64,000 nt of DNA from Streptomyces sclerotialus (GTDB lineage Bacteria; Actinomycetota; Actinomycetes; Streptomycetales; Streptomycetaceae), in the NCBI GenBank assembly GCA_000719105.1, contig JODX01000005.1:124001-188000 (forward strand). The letters run 5' to 3'. Position numbers and translations under genes: made by a program. The notes under the pieces were generated by a model, which ran no database searches, was not told where the DNA came from, and was given only the letters and a program-made list of their open reading frames with translations. Positions within the stretch are counted from its first letter, which is position 1. Each line of letters begins with the position of its first letter. Below are positions 33,028 through 42,055 of this stretch, piece after piece.

Positions 33028-33768
33028 ATGAAGCGCAACATCGTCATCGCCACCGTCGCGGCCGCGGCCCTGATCGGCGGCGGCACCGTGACCGCCTTCG
33101 CGGTCACGGGCGACGACGACGGACCCGCACAGCGGTCGAGCGTGCAGGTGAAGGACGACGACCGGGACGACGCGGGCGAGCAGGACGACAAGGACGAGGC
33201 CGACGACCGGGACGACGCCGACGACAAGGGCGGCCGGGACGACGACCGCGACGACCGTGACGACGACGCGGCCGAGGCCGGCCTCGCCAAGGTGACGGCG
33301 GCCGACGCGATCGACGCCGCGCTGAAGCACACCTCCGGTACGGCCGTCGGTGCCGAGCTGGACAGCGAGGGCAGCGACCTGGTCTGGGACGTGGACGTCC
33401 TGTCCTCCGGTACCAAGTGGCACAGCATCCTGGTCGACCCGGGCACCGGCAAGGTCCTCGACTCGCACACCGAGGACGAGGACGCCGACGACACCGCCGA
33501 GGTCCGCGCCGCGCTGAAGGGCACGTCGGTCACGGCCGCCGAGGCCGCGAAGGCCGCCGCCGCGAAGGGCACGGTCACGTCCGTCGACCTCGACGACGAC
33601 GGCCGCGACCGCGGGTGGGACGTGGACACCACGGGCGCCGACGGCGCGGAGAGCGAGTGGAACGTCGACCTGAAGACGAAGAAGGTCACGGCCGACAGCT
33701 CGGACGACGACTCCGACGACGACCAGGCGGACGACGCGGACGACAAGTCCGACGACTCCGACGACTGA
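33028..33768 (+). CDS. Exported Asp-rich PepSY-domain protein
   Basis: 246 aa, start chosen after gggagg. Residues about 5-28 form a signal peptide or anchor (IVIATVAAAALIGGGTVTAF). A very acidic Asp/Arg/Glu segment follows, then two PepSY-like repeats (KVTAADAIDAALKHTSGTAV with DLVWDVDVLSSGTKWHSILV, and SVTAAEAAKAAAAKGTVTSV with RGWDVDTTGADGAESEWNVD), and a second Asp-rich tail. PepSY domains often bind and inhibit extracellular peptidases. It is divergent from the two-component genes across a shared TTCAG site, so it is probably their target. Confidence 0.85.
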   Translation: MKRNIVIATVAAAALIGGGTVTAFAVTGDDDGPAQRSSVQVKDDDRDDAGEQDDKDEADDRDDADDKGGRDDDRDDRDDDAAEAGLAKVTAADAIDAALKHTSGTAVGAELDSEGSDLVWDVDVLSSGTKWHSILVDPGTGKVLDSHTEDEDADDTAEVRAALKGTSVTAAEAAKAAAAKGTVTSVDLDDDGRDRGWDVDTTGADGAESEWNVDLKTKKVTADSSDDDSDDDQADDADDKSDDSDD

Positions 33769-33784
33769 CGTACGGGGCCGCGCG

Positions 33785-34741
33785 TCAGCCCTCCGTCAGG
33801 CCCGCCACCAGCTCGTCCGCCGCCCGGTACGGGTCCAGCTCGCCGGTCACGATGCGCTCGGCCAGGGCGGACAGCCGGCGGTCGCCGCGCAGGTCGCCGA
33901 TCCGCTCGCGCAGTGCCGTGACGGCGATCGTCTCGACCTCCCGGGCGGCGCGCGCGAGGCGCCGCTCGGCCAGCACCCCGCGCTCCTCCGTCCACGCCCG
34001 GTGCTTCTCCAGCGCCTCGACCACCTCGTCGACGCCCTCGCCCCGGGCCGCGACCGTCTTGACGATCGGGGGGCGCCAGTCGCCGGGGCCACGGGCCTCG
34101 CCGAGGCCCAGCATGTGGTTCAGCTCGCGGGCGGTCGCGTCGGCGCCGTCCCGGTCGGCCTTGTTGACGACGTACACGTCGCCGATCTCCAGAATCCCGG
34201 CCTTCGCCGCCTGGATGCCGTCGCCCATGCCGGGAGCGAGGAGCACCACCGAGGTGTCGGCCTGGGAGGCGATCTCCACCTCCGACTGGCCCACACCGAC
34301 CGTCTCGACCAGGACCACGTCGCAGCCGGCGGCGTCCAGCACGCGGATCGCCTGCGGGGCCGCCCAGGCCAGCCCGCCGAGGTGACCGCGCGTCGCCATC
34401 GAGCGGATGTACACGCCGGGGTCGGAGGCGTGCTCGGACATCCGCACCCGGTCACCGAGCAGCGCACCGCCGGAGAACGGCGAGGACGGGTCGACGGCCA
34501 GCACGCCGACCCGCTTCCCCTGCCTGCGGTACGCCGTCACGAGCGCGGAGGTGGACGTGGACTTGCCCACGCCCGGGGAGCCGGTGAGCCCCACCACGTA
34601 CGCGTTGCCCGTGAGCGGCGCCAAAGCCGCCATGACCTCCCTGAGCTGCGGTGACGCCCCCTCCACAAGGGAGATCAGCCGGGCCACGGCCCGCGGCCGG
34701 CCTTCCCTGGCCTGGGCGACCAGCGAGGAGACGTCCTGCAT
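33785..34741 (-). CDS. meaB: MeaB-type GTPase chaperone of B12-dependent mutases
   Basis: 318 aa from the ATG at 34741 (cggag upstream). A G3E-family P-loop GTPase that guards and reactivates adenosylcobalamin mutases: Walker A VGLTGSPGVGKSTSTSAL, VLAVDPSSPFSGGALLGDR, VETVGVGQSEVEI and the specificity motif VVNKADRDG. It is 44 bases downstream of the thiolase gene, in one operon. Probable clients are methylmalonyl-CoA mutase and the IcmA mutase encoded 13 kb away. Confidence 0.93.
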   Translation of the reverse strand: MQDVSSLVAQAREGRPRAVARLISLVEGASPQLREVMAALAPLTGNAYVVGLTGSPGVGKSTSTSALVTAYRRQGKRVGVLAVDPSSPFSGGALLGDRVRMSEHASDPGVYIRSMATRGHLGGLAWAAPQAIRVLDAAGCDVVLVETVGVGQSEVEIASQADTSVVLLAPGMGDGIQAAKAGILEIGDVYVVNKADRDGADATARELNHMLGLGEARGPGDWRPPIVKTVAARGEGVDEVVEALEKHRAWTEERGVLAERRLARAAREVETIAVTALRERIGDLRGDRRLSALAERIVTGELDPYRAADELVAGLTEG

Positions 34742-34785
34742 CACAGCTCCGTTCACGTAAGGGGGGTCCGGACGGTCGGCGGGCG

Positions 34786-35988
34786 TCAGGCCCTGGGCAC
34801 CCGCACGATCAGCGCGTCGCCCTGACCGCCGCCACCGCACAGCGCCGCCGCGCCCACACCGCCGCCGCGCCGCTTCAGCTCCAGCGCCAGGTGCAGCACG
34901 ATACGGGCGCCGGACATCCCGATCGGGTGACCCAGGGCAATCGCACCGCCGTTGACATTCACCTTTTCCGTGGATACCCCGAGGTCCTTCATTGACTGCA
35001 CGGAGACCGCGGCGAAGGCCTCGTTGATCTCGATCAGGTCGAGGTCCGAGACCTGCAGCCCCTCTTTCTTCAGGGCGTGCCGGATCGCGTTCGACGGCTG
35101 CGACTGCAAAGAGTTGTCCGGTCCTGCCACGTTGCCGTGCGCGCCGATCTCCGCGATCCAGTCCAGGCCCAGCTCCTCGGCCTTGGCCTTGCTCATCACG
35201 ACGACGGCCGCCGCGCCGTCCGAGATCTGCGACGCCGAGCCGGCGGTGATCGTGCCGTCCTTCGCGAACGCGGGGCGCAGCTTGCCGAGGGACTCGGTCG
35301 TCGTCTCGCCGCGGATGCCCTCGTCCTTGCTGAGGACGACGGGCTCGCCCTTGCGCTGCGGGATCTCGACGGGCGTGATCTCCGCCTCGAAGATCCCGTT
35401 CTTCTGCGCGGCCGCGGCACGCTGGTGGGACAGGGCGGCGATCTCGTCCTGCGCCTCGCGGCCGATGCCCAGCCGGGTGTTGTGCTTCTCGGTGGACTCA
35501 CCCATGGCGACGCCCTCGAAGGAGTCGGTCAGCCCGTCGTACGCCATCGCGTCGAGCATCTGGACCGCGCCGTACTTGAAGCCCTCGCGGGACTTCGGCA
35601 GCAGGTGGGGGGCGTTGGTCATGGACTCCTGGCCGCCCGCGACGACGATGTCGAACTCGCCCGCGCGGATCAGCTGGTCGGCCAGCGCGATGGCGTCGAG
35701 GCCCGACAGACACACCTTGTTGATGGTCAGCGCGGGCACGTTCATCGGGATGCCCGCCTTGACCGCGGCCTGCCGCGCCGGGATCTGCCCCGCCCCGGCC
35801 TGCAGCACCTGACCCATGATCACGTACTGCACCTGGTCGCCACCGATCCCCGCACGGTCGAGGGCGGCCTTGATCGCGAAGCCGCCGAGGTCGGCTCCGG
35901 AGAAGGACTTGAGCGAACCCAGCAGCCGTCCCATGGGCGTACGAGCGCCCGCGACGATCACCGAGGTGTTGCCGTTCGTACCGGTCAT
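34786..35988 (-). CDS. Acetyl-CoA acetyltransferase (thiolase)
   Basis: 400 aa. The catalytic triad regions are present: nucleophilic Cys in [17 protein letters not shown], His in [16 protein letters not shown], and Cys in [15 protein letters not shown]. It condenses two acetyl-CoA to acetoacetyl-CoA, or cleaves 3-ketoacyl-CoA. The ATG at 35988 follows gaaggggat. It shares a transcript with meaB and is divergent from the epimerase gene. With the hydroxybutyryl-CoA dehydrogenase at 53 kb it could feed the ethylmalonyl-CoA route. Confidence 0.92.
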   Translation of the reverse strand: MTGTNGNTSVIVAGARTPMGRLLGSLKSFSGADLGGFAIKAALDRAGIGGDQVQYVIMGQVLQAGAGQIPARQAAVKAGIPMNVPALTINKVCLSGLDAIALADQLIRAGEFDIVVAGGQESMTNAPHLLPKSREGFKYGAVQMLDAMAYDGLTDSFEGVAMGESTEKHNTRLGIGREAQDEIAALSHQRAAAAQKNGIFEAEITPVEIPQRKGEPVVLSKDEGIRGETTTESLGKLRPAFAKDGTITAGSASQISDGAAAVVVMSKAKAEELGLDWIAEIGAHGNVAGPDNSLQSQPSNAIRHALKKEGLQVSDLDLIEINEAFAAVSVQSMKDLGVSTEKVNVNGGAIALGHPIGMSGARIVLHLALELKRRGGGVGAAALCGGGGQGDALIVRVPRA

Positions 35989-36036
35989 GAGGTGCGATCC
36001 CCTTCCAGCCTGCACGGCCGAGGAGTGAACGAGGGT

Positions 36037-36082
36037 TTACCCGAATGTACTGAGCGGTAAGCCACCCGTCACCGGCCGGTGA
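36037..36082. promoter_or_regulatory. Inverted repeats in the thiolase-epimerase divergent region
   Basis: TTACC-N14-GGTAA (36037-36060) is followed by the perfect 14-base palindrome TCACCGGCCGGTGA (36069-36082). They lie between the two divergent acyl-CoA genes. The core ACCGGCCGGT also occurs at the promoter of the MarR gene at 21783. A shared regulator is possible, but such GC-rich palindromes also arise by chance. Confidence 0.35.
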
Positions 36083-36134
36083 GTGTGATCGCGCGCACGT
36101 TGCGTAACCACCCCGGGAGCGCTGCACTAACAGC

Positions 36135-36575
36135 ATGCTGACGCGAATCGACCACATCGGGATCGCCTGCTTCGACCTCGACAGGACCGTCGAGTTCTAC
36201 CGGGCGACGTACGGCTTCGAGGTGTTCCACACCGAGGTCAACGAGGAGCAGGGCGTGCGCGAGGCCATGCTCAAGATCAACTCTACCGATGACGGCGGCG
36301 CCTCCTACCTCCAGCTCCTGGAGCCGGTCCGCGAGGACTCCACCGTCGCCAAGTGGCTGGCCAAGAACGGCGAGGGGGTGCACCACATCGCCTTCGGCAC
36401 GGCGGACGTCGACGCCGAGTCCGCGGACATCCGCGGCAAGGGCGTCCGCGTCCTGTACGACGAGCCGCGGCGCGGTTCGATGGGGTCGCGGATCACCTTT
36501 CTGCACCCCAAGGATTGTCATGGCGTTCTGACAGAACTGGTCACTTCGGCGTCAGTTGAGTCACCTGAGCACTGA
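36135..36575 (+). CDS. mce: Methylmalonyl-CoA epimerase
   Basis: 146 aa, vicinal-oxygen-chelate fold. Metal ligands are expected at His6-type (TRIDHIGIACFDLD), His in EGVHHIAFGT and the Glu region near the C-terminus (CHGVLTELVTS). It interconverts (2R)- and (2S)-methylmalonyl-CoA between mutase and carboxylase, supplying polyketide extender units. It is divergent from thiolase-meaB, matching their linked role. The candidate scy promoter overlaps its stop codon. Confidence 0.92.
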   Translation: MLTRIDHIGIACFDLDRTVEFYRATYGFEVFHTEVNEEQGVREAMLKINSTDDGGASYLQLLEPVREDSTVAKWLAKNGEGVHHIAFGTADVDAESADIRGKGVRVLYDEPRRGSMGSRITFLHPKDCHGVLTELVTSASVESPEH

Positions 36576-36601
36576 CCGCCGTACATAAGGGCCGGTAGGG
36601 T
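36573..36601 (+). promoter_or_regulatory. Predicted scy promoter
   Basis: CTGACC (36573-36578) and TAGGGT (36596-36601) are separated by 17 bases. The -35 overlaps the last codons of the epimerase gene. The leader to the scy GTG would be about 210 bases and contains no other evident gene. Confidence 0.45.
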
Positions 36602-36819
36602 TGGGGTCGGCCGTCGCCTCTGTACGGGGACGGCCGGGCTTCCGCAGCCTTTTCGGCGGCGGGATCCCAGGGCCGGGGTCCAGGTTTCGGGGGACGAGGG
36701 TGAGGGCGTGGAGCCCGCTTCGCCGTCGATCTGACACCATTCCCCCGGGGGCCCCGTTCGACGGTTGGACGGAGCTCGCATCAAGAAGCTTGCGACCAGG
36801 GGACGGATGGGACCGCGCA

Positions 36820-39800
36820 GTGCGGGGCTACGAACGCCAGGAGCGAGAGCCGGCGGCTGACGTCGACCACCTCTCTCGGTTCGAGGCCGAGATGGATCGG
36901 CTGAAGACCGAGCGGGAGAAGGCGATCCAGCACGCCGAGGACCTCGGCTACCAGGTCGAGGTGCTGCGCGCCAAGCTGCACGAGGCGCGCCGCTCCCTCA
37001 TGTCCCGGCCCGCCTACGACGGCGGCGATCTCGGCTACCAGGCCGAACAGATGCTGCGCCAGGCACAGGTGCAGGCCGACCAGCTGCGCGCCGAGGCCGA
37101 GCGCGAGCTCAGCCAGGCCCGCGCGCAGACCCAGCGCATCCTCCAGGAACACGCCGAGCAGGCCGCCCGGCTCCAGGCCGAACTGCACCAGGAGGCGGTC
37201 ACCCGCCGCCAGCAGCTCGACCAGGAGCTCGCCGAGCGCCGCCAGACCGTCGAGTCGCACGTCAACGAGAACGTGTCCTGGGCCGAGCAGCTGCGCGCCC
37301 GCACCGAGCAGCAGGCCCGCCGGCTCCTCGACGAGTCCCGTGCCGAGGCCGAGCAGGCGCTGGCCGCCGCCCGCGCGGAGGCCGAGCGGATCGCCGCCGA
37401 GGCCCGCCAGCGGATGCAGAGCGAGGCGGAGGCGGCCCGCGCGGAGGCCGACCAGCTCCTGCGCCGCGCCCGCACGGACGCCGAGCGCCTGCTGAACGCC
37501 GCCTCGACGCAGGCCCAGGAGGCCACCGAGCACGCCGAGCAGCTCCGCTCCGCCTCCGCGAGCGAGTCGGACACGGCCCGCCGTCAGGCCGGCGAGCTGA
37601 GCCGGGCCGCCGAGCAGCGCATGGCCGAGGCCGAGACGGCGCTGCGCGAGGCCCGCGCCGAGGCCGACAAGGTGGTCGCCGAGGCGAAGGAGGCCGCGGC
37701 CAAGGCCCTGGCGAGCGCCGAGTCGACCAACGAACAGCGCACCCGCACCGCCAAGGAGCAGGTCGCCCGGCTGGTCGGCGAGGCCACCAAGGAGGCCGAG
37801 GCGACCAAGGCGGACGCCGAGCAGATCGTCGCGGACGCCAGGGCCGAGGCGGAGAAGATCGTCGCCGAGGCCGCCGAGAAGGCCCGTTCGGTCACCGCCG
37901 AGGAGACCGCCTCCCAGCTCTCGAAGGCGGCCAGAACCGCCGAGGAGGTCCTCAACAAGGCGTCGGACGACGCCAAGAAGACCACCAGGGCCGCCGCCGA
38001 GGAGGCCGAGCGCATCCGCACGGAGGCGGAGGCCGAGGCCGACCGGCTGCGGGCCGAGGCGCACGACATCGCCGAGGAGCTCAAGGGCGCGGCGAAGGAC
38101 GACACCAAGGAGTACCGCGCCAAGACGGTCGAGCTCCAGGAGGAGGCGCGCCGGCTGCGCGGCGAGGCCGAGCAGCTGCGGTCCGAGGCGGTCGCCGAGG
38201 GCGAGCGCATCCGCTCCGAGGCGCGGCGCGAGGCCGTCCAGCAGATCGAGGAGGCGGCGAAGACCGCCGAGGAACTGCTCGCCAAGGCCAAGGCGGACGC
38301 GGACGAACTGCGGAAGACGGCCACCGCGGACAGCGAGAAGGTCCGCACCGAGGCCATCGAGCGCGCCTCGGTGCTGCGCCGCCAGGCCGAGGAGACCCTG
38401 GAGCGCACCCGCGAGGAGGCCGAGCGGCACCGCACGGAGGCCGCCGAGCAGTCCGAGGCCGTCAAGGCCGAGGCCGAGCAGACGGCCCGCGAGCTGCGCG
38501 AGGAGACCGAGCGCGCCGTCGCGGCCCGCCGGGCGGAGGCCGAGGAGACGCTGACCCGCCTGCGGACCGAGGCCGAGCAGCGGCTCGCCTCCGCCGAGGA
38601 GGCGCTCACCGAGGCTCGTGCGGAGGCCGAGCGCATCCGCCGCGAGGCGGGCGAGGAGAGCGACCGGCTGCGGTCCGAGGCCGCCGAGCGGAGCCGTACG
38701 CTCCAGGCGCAGGCCGAGGCCGAGGCCCAGCGGCTGCGCGACGAGGCCGCGTCCGACGCGTCCGCCTCCCGGGCCGAGGGCGAGGCCGTCGCCGTACGGC
38801 TGCGCACGGAGGCCGCCACCGAGGCGGAGCGGCTCAGGTCGGAGGCCCAGGAGAGCGCCGACCGGGTACGGGCGGAGGCCCAGGCCGCGGCCGAGCGGCT
38901 GGCCGCCGAGAGCGCCGAGACGCTGGCCGCCGCGCAGGAGGAGGCCGCCCGGCGCCGCCGCGAGGCCGAGGAACTCCTCGGCAGCGCACGGCAGGAGGCC
39001 GACCAGGAGCGCGAGCGGGCCCGCGAGCAGAGCGAGGAGCTGCTGGCGTCGGCGCGCAAGCGCGTGGAGGAGGCCCAGGCCGAGGCGACACGCCTGGTCG
39101 AGGAGGCCGACCGGCGGGCCACAGAGATGGTGTCGGCCGCCGAGCAGCATGCCCAGCAGGTGCGCGACTCCGTGGCCGGGCTGCACGAGCAGGCCCAGGA
39201 GGAGATCACGGGCCTGCGCAGCGCCGCCGAGCACGCCGCGGAGCGCACGCGCACCGAGGCACAGGACGAGGCGGACCGGGTCCGCTCCGACGCCTACGCG
39301 GAGCGGGAGCGGGCCGGCGAGGACGCGGCCCGGGTCCGGCGGGAGGCCACCGAGGAGGCGGAGGCCGCCAAGTCCCTGGCGGAGCGCACCGTCGCGGAGG
39401 CGATCACCGAGGCCGAGCGGCTGCGTTCGGACGCCTCCGAGCACGCCCAGCGGGTACGGACCGAGGCCTCGGACACCATCGCGAAGGCCGAGCAGGACGC
39501 CACGCGCACCCGGGCGGAGGCCCGCGAGGACGCGAACCGCATCCGCTCGGACGCGGCCGCGCAGGCCGACACCCTCATCACCGAGGCGGCCGCCGAGGCG
39601 GAGCGCCTCACCGGCGAGACGGCCACGGAGACCGAACGGCTGCGCGCCGAGTCGGTGGCGCAGGCCGAGCGGCTGATCGCGGACGCGACCGGTGACGCCG
39701 AGCGGCTGCGGGCCGAGGCGGCGGAGACGGTGACCAAGGCGCAGCAGCACGCCGAGCGGACCCGCGAGGAGGCCGGGCGGATCAAGGCGGACGCCGAGGC

Positions 39801-40665
39801 CGAGGCCGAGCGGGTCACCACGGCCGCGCGCGAGGAGGCCGAGCGGACGCTGGACGAGGCCCGCCAGGAGGCCAACAAGCGGCGTTCCGAGGCGGCCGAG
39901 CAGGTCGACAAGCTCATCACGGAGACCGCGGGCGAGGCCGACAAGCTGATCTCGGAGGCGCAGTCGTCCGCGCTCAAGACGACCGCGGACGCCGAGGCGC
40001 AGGCCGACACGATGGTGGGCGCGGCCCGCAAGGAGGCCGACCGCCTGGTCAAGGAAGCGACCGTGGAGGGCAACTCCCTGGTGGAGAAGGCCCGTACGGA
40101 CGCGGACGAGCTGCTGGTCGGGGCGCGCCGGGACGCGACCGCGATCCGGGAGCGCGCCGAGGAGCTGCGCGACCGCATCACGACCGAGATCGAGGAGCTG
40201 CACGAGCGGGCCCGCCGGGAGTCGGCGGAGACGATGAAGGCGGCGGGCGACCGGTGCGACGCCCTCATCAAGGCCGCCGAGGAGCAGCTGGCGAAGGCGC
40301 AGGCCAAGGCTAAGGAGCTGGTTTCGGAGGCCAACTCCGAGGCGGGCAAGGTGCGCATCGCCGCCGTCAAGAAGGCCGAGGCGCTGCTCAAGGAGGCCGA
40401 GCAGAAGAAGGCCACGCTCGTCCGCGAGGCCGAGGAGCTGAAGGCGGAGGCGATCCGCGAGGCGAAGCGCACCGTCGAGGAGGGCAAGCGCGAGCTGGAG
40501 GTGCTGGTCCGGCGCCGCGAGGACATCAACGCGGAGATCTCGCGGGTCCAGGACGTTCTGGAGGCGCTGGAGTCTTTTGAGGCGCCGTCAGGCAACAAGG
40601 ACGGTGTGAAGGCCGGCGCCGCCGCGGGTGTCACCCGATCGGGTGGCAAGACGTCAGACGCTTAG
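36820..40665 (+). CDS. scy: Scy, polar-growth coiled-coil scaffold
   Basis: 1281 aa from the GTG at 36820; the frame is open further upstream, but known Scy begins at this VRGYExQEREPAADVDHL region. A short N-terminal part (HLSRFEAEMDRLKTEREKA) leads into an almost continuous coiled coil of Ala/Glu/Arg repeats (AEAERIRxEA-like units) from about residue 60 to 1180, then KRELEVLVRRREDINAEISR and a short disordered end. Scy assembles with DivIVA and FilP at hyphal tips and sets the number and position of growth sites. Internal DNA repetition is high, so length may vary between strains. Confidence 0.95.
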   Translation: MRGYERQEREPAADVDHLSRFEAEMDRLKTEREKAIQHAEDLGYQVEVLRAKLHEARRSLMSRPAYDGGDLGYQAEQMLRQAQVQADQLRAEAERELSQARAQTQRILQEHAEQAARLQAELHQEAVTRRQQLDQELAERRQTVESHVNENVSWAEQLRARTEQQARRLLDESRAEAEQALAAARAEAERIAAEARQRMQSEAEAARAEADQLLRRARTDAERLLNAASTQAQEATEHAEQLRSASASESDTARRQAGELSRAAEQRMAEAETALREARAEADKVVAEAKEAAAKALASAESTNEQRTRTAKEQVARLVGEATKEAEATKADAEQIVADARAEAEKIVAEAAEKARSVTAEETASQLSKAARTAEEVLNKASDDAKKTTRAAAEEAERIRTEAEAEADRLRAEAHDIAEELKGAAKDDTKEYRAKTVELQEEARRLRGEAEQLRSEAVAEGERIRSEARREAVQQIEEAAKTAEELLAKAKADADELRKTATADSEKVRTEAIERASVLRRQAEETLERTREEAERHRTEAAEQSEAVKAEAEQTARELREETERAVAARRAEAEETLTRLRTEAEQRLASAEEALTEARAEAERIRREAGEESDRLRSEAAERSRTLQAQAEAEAQRLRDEAASDASASRAEGEAVAVRLRTEAATEAERLRSEAQESADRVRAEAQAAAERLAAESAETLAAAQEEAARRRREAEELLGSARQEADQERERAREQSEELLASARKRVEEAQAEATRLVEEADRRATEMVSAAEQHAQQVRDSVAGLHEQAQEEITGLRSAAEHAAERTRTEAQDEADRVRSDAYAERERAGEDAARVRREATEEAEAAKSLAERTVAEAITEAERLRSDASEHAQRVRTEASDTIAKAEQDATRTRAEAREDANRIRSDAAAQADTLITEAAAEAERLTGETATETERLRAESVAQAERLIADATGDAERLRAEAAETVTKAQQHAERTREEAGRIKADAEAEAERVTTAAREEAERTLDEARQEANKRRSEAAEQVDKLITETAGEADKLISEAQSSALKTTADAEAQADTMVGAARKEADRLVKEATVEGNSLVEKARTDADELLVGARRDATAIRERAEELRDRITTEIEELHERARRESAETMKAAGDRCDALIKAAEEQLAKAQAKAKELVSEANSEAGKVRIAAVKKAEALLKEAEQKKATLVREAEELKAEAIREAKRTVEEGKRELEVLVRRREDINAEISRVQDVLEALESFEAPSGNKDGVKAGAAAGVTRSGGKTSDA

Positions 40666-40673
40666 CGGAGTGC

Positions 40674-40703
40674 GGACGAGGCGAGTACGGTCCCGCCTCG
40701 TCC
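40674..40703 (+). terminator. Terminator after scy
   Basis: A perfect 10-bp stem (ggacgaggcg / cgcctcgtcc) with a 10-base loop begins 9 bases after the scy stop. The remaining filP upstream region (40704-41024) holds no gene; TAGGAT at 40979-40984 is a possible filP -10 with a leader of about 35 bases. Confidence 0.65.
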
Positions 40704-41024
40704 TCCCCGACTTTCGGATGCACGGTGTCAAGCTTTCGTGACCTGAGGTAACTTGGGCCATCGGCCGCAGTGGCGAAAGTACACGCGGGTGGCTCGGGAG
40801 AGCCCTGATCTCCCCGGTACCGCCCGGACGGGAGGACGCCGCGTCGCATTCACCGGGATTGACCGACATTTCAGCACACACAGGTCCCGGCAAGTCCTTC
40901 CCTCGGCCGACCACTCAAAAGGGGTGTCATTCTCCAGATCAAACGCGCATCTGCTCGATGACACGCCGCTCGGCCCCCTAGGATTCCCCTTATCACCTCA
41001 CCGGTCTCTTTCGACAGGAACCCC

Positions 41025-41963
41025 ATGAGCGACACTTCCCCCTACGGCTTCGAGCTTGTGCGGCGTGGGTACGACCGCGCTCAGGTGGACGAACGCATTT
41101 CGAAGCTCGTCTCCGACCGTGACAGTGCTCTGGCCCGTATCACTGCTCTGGAAAAGCGCATCGAGGAGCTGCACCTCGAGACGCAGAACGCCCAGGCCGC
41201 GGTCAGTGACGCCGAGCCGTCGTACGCGGGTCTCGGCGCGCGCGTCGAGAAGATCCTCCGTCTCGCCGAGGAAGAGGCGAAGGACCTGCGTGAGGAGGCC
41301 CGCCGCGCCGCCGAGCAGCATCGCGAGCTGGCCGAATCCGCCGCCCAGCAGGTGCGCAACGACGCAGAATCGTTCGCGGCCGAGCGCAAGGCGAAGGCGG
41401 AGGACGAGGGCGTCCGGATCGTCGAGAAGGCCAAGAGCGACGCAGCTCAGCTCCGTTCCGAGGCGCAGAAGGACGCGCAGTCCAAGCGCGAGGAGGCGGA
41501 CGCTCTCTTCGAGGAGACCCGAGCCAAGGCCGCCCAGGCCGCGGCCGACTTCGAGACCAACCTGGCCAAGCGCCGCGAGCAGTCCGAGCGCGACCTGGCC
41601 TCCCGTCAGGCCAAGGCCGAGAAGCGCCTGGCCGAGATCGAGCACCGCGCCGAGCAGCTCCGCCTGGAGGCCGAGAAGCTGCGCACCGACGCCGAGCGCC
41701 GCGCCCGCCAGACGGTGGAGACCGCCCAGCGCCAGGCCGAGGACATCGTGGCGGACGCCAACGCAAAGGCCGACCGCATCCGTTCGGAATCCGAGCGCGA
41801 GCTGGCCGCCCTCACCAACCGCCGCGACTCGATCAACGCCCAGCTCACCAACGTCCGCGAGATGCTCGCGACGCTCACCGGTGCCGCGGTCGCCGCGGCC
41901 GGCACGCCGTCGACGGACGACGAGCCGATCTCCCGTGGGGTTCCGGCGCAGCAGTCCCGGTAA
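41025..41963 (+). CDS. filP: FilP, filament-forming coiled-coil protein
   Basis: 312 aa with ribosome site aggaacccc. The N-terminus SPYGFELVRRGYDRAQVDER resembles the DivIVA/GpsB-type N-terminal motif, followed by a short coil, a Pro-containing break (DAEPSYAGLGARVEKIL) and a long coiled coil (about 80-285). The end is NAQLTNVREMLATLTGAA and a short tail. FilP forms intermediate-filament-like gradients near hyphal tips and interacts with Scy and DivIVA, giving cell stiffness. It has its own terminator. Confidence 0.95.
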   Translation: MSDTSPYGFELVRRGYDRAQVDERISKLVSDRDSALARITALEKRIEELHLETQNAQAAVSDAEPSYAGLGARVEKILRLAEEEAKDLREEARRAAEQHRELAESAAQQVRNDAESFAAERKAKAEDEGVRIVEKAKSDAAQLRSEAQKDAQSKREEADALFEETRAKAAQAAADFETNLAKRREQSERDLASRQAKAEKRLAEIEHRAEQLRLEAEKLRTDAERRARQTVETAQRQAEDIVADANAKADRIRSESERELAALTNRRDSINAQLTNVREMLATLTGAAVAAAGTPSTDDEPISRGVPAQQSR

Positions 41964-41999
41964 CACCCGGTCCCGGTGACCACCGGGTCTTTCCCCGTG

Positions 42000-42035
42000 C
42001 GAATCCCCCTGCCACTTGAGTGGCAGGGGGATTCG
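42000..42035 (+). terminator. Strong terminator after filP
   Basis: A perfect 16-bp stem (cgaatccccctgccac / gtggcagggggattcg) with a ttga loop, 36 bases after the filP stop. Only 8 bases later comes TAGCGT (42044-42049), the presumed -10 of the ABC gene, so transcription is insulated. Confidence 0.85.
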
Positions 42036-42055
42036 TCCCGTTCTAGCGTGAGCCC

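Noticed and set aside
36781..40203. 1140-residue open frame antisense to scy
   Set aside because: It mirrors the Ala/Glu/Arg repeat codons of scy, giving an artificial Leu/Gly/Arg-rich product. High GC removes stops; there is no ribosome site or protein-like composition.
42000..42035. Hairpin with aatccccct resembling the IS605 end at 611-634
   Set aside because: Only the first nine bases agree. The filP hairpin has a longer stem and different loop, lies just after a stop codon, and no transposase is near; it is a terminator.
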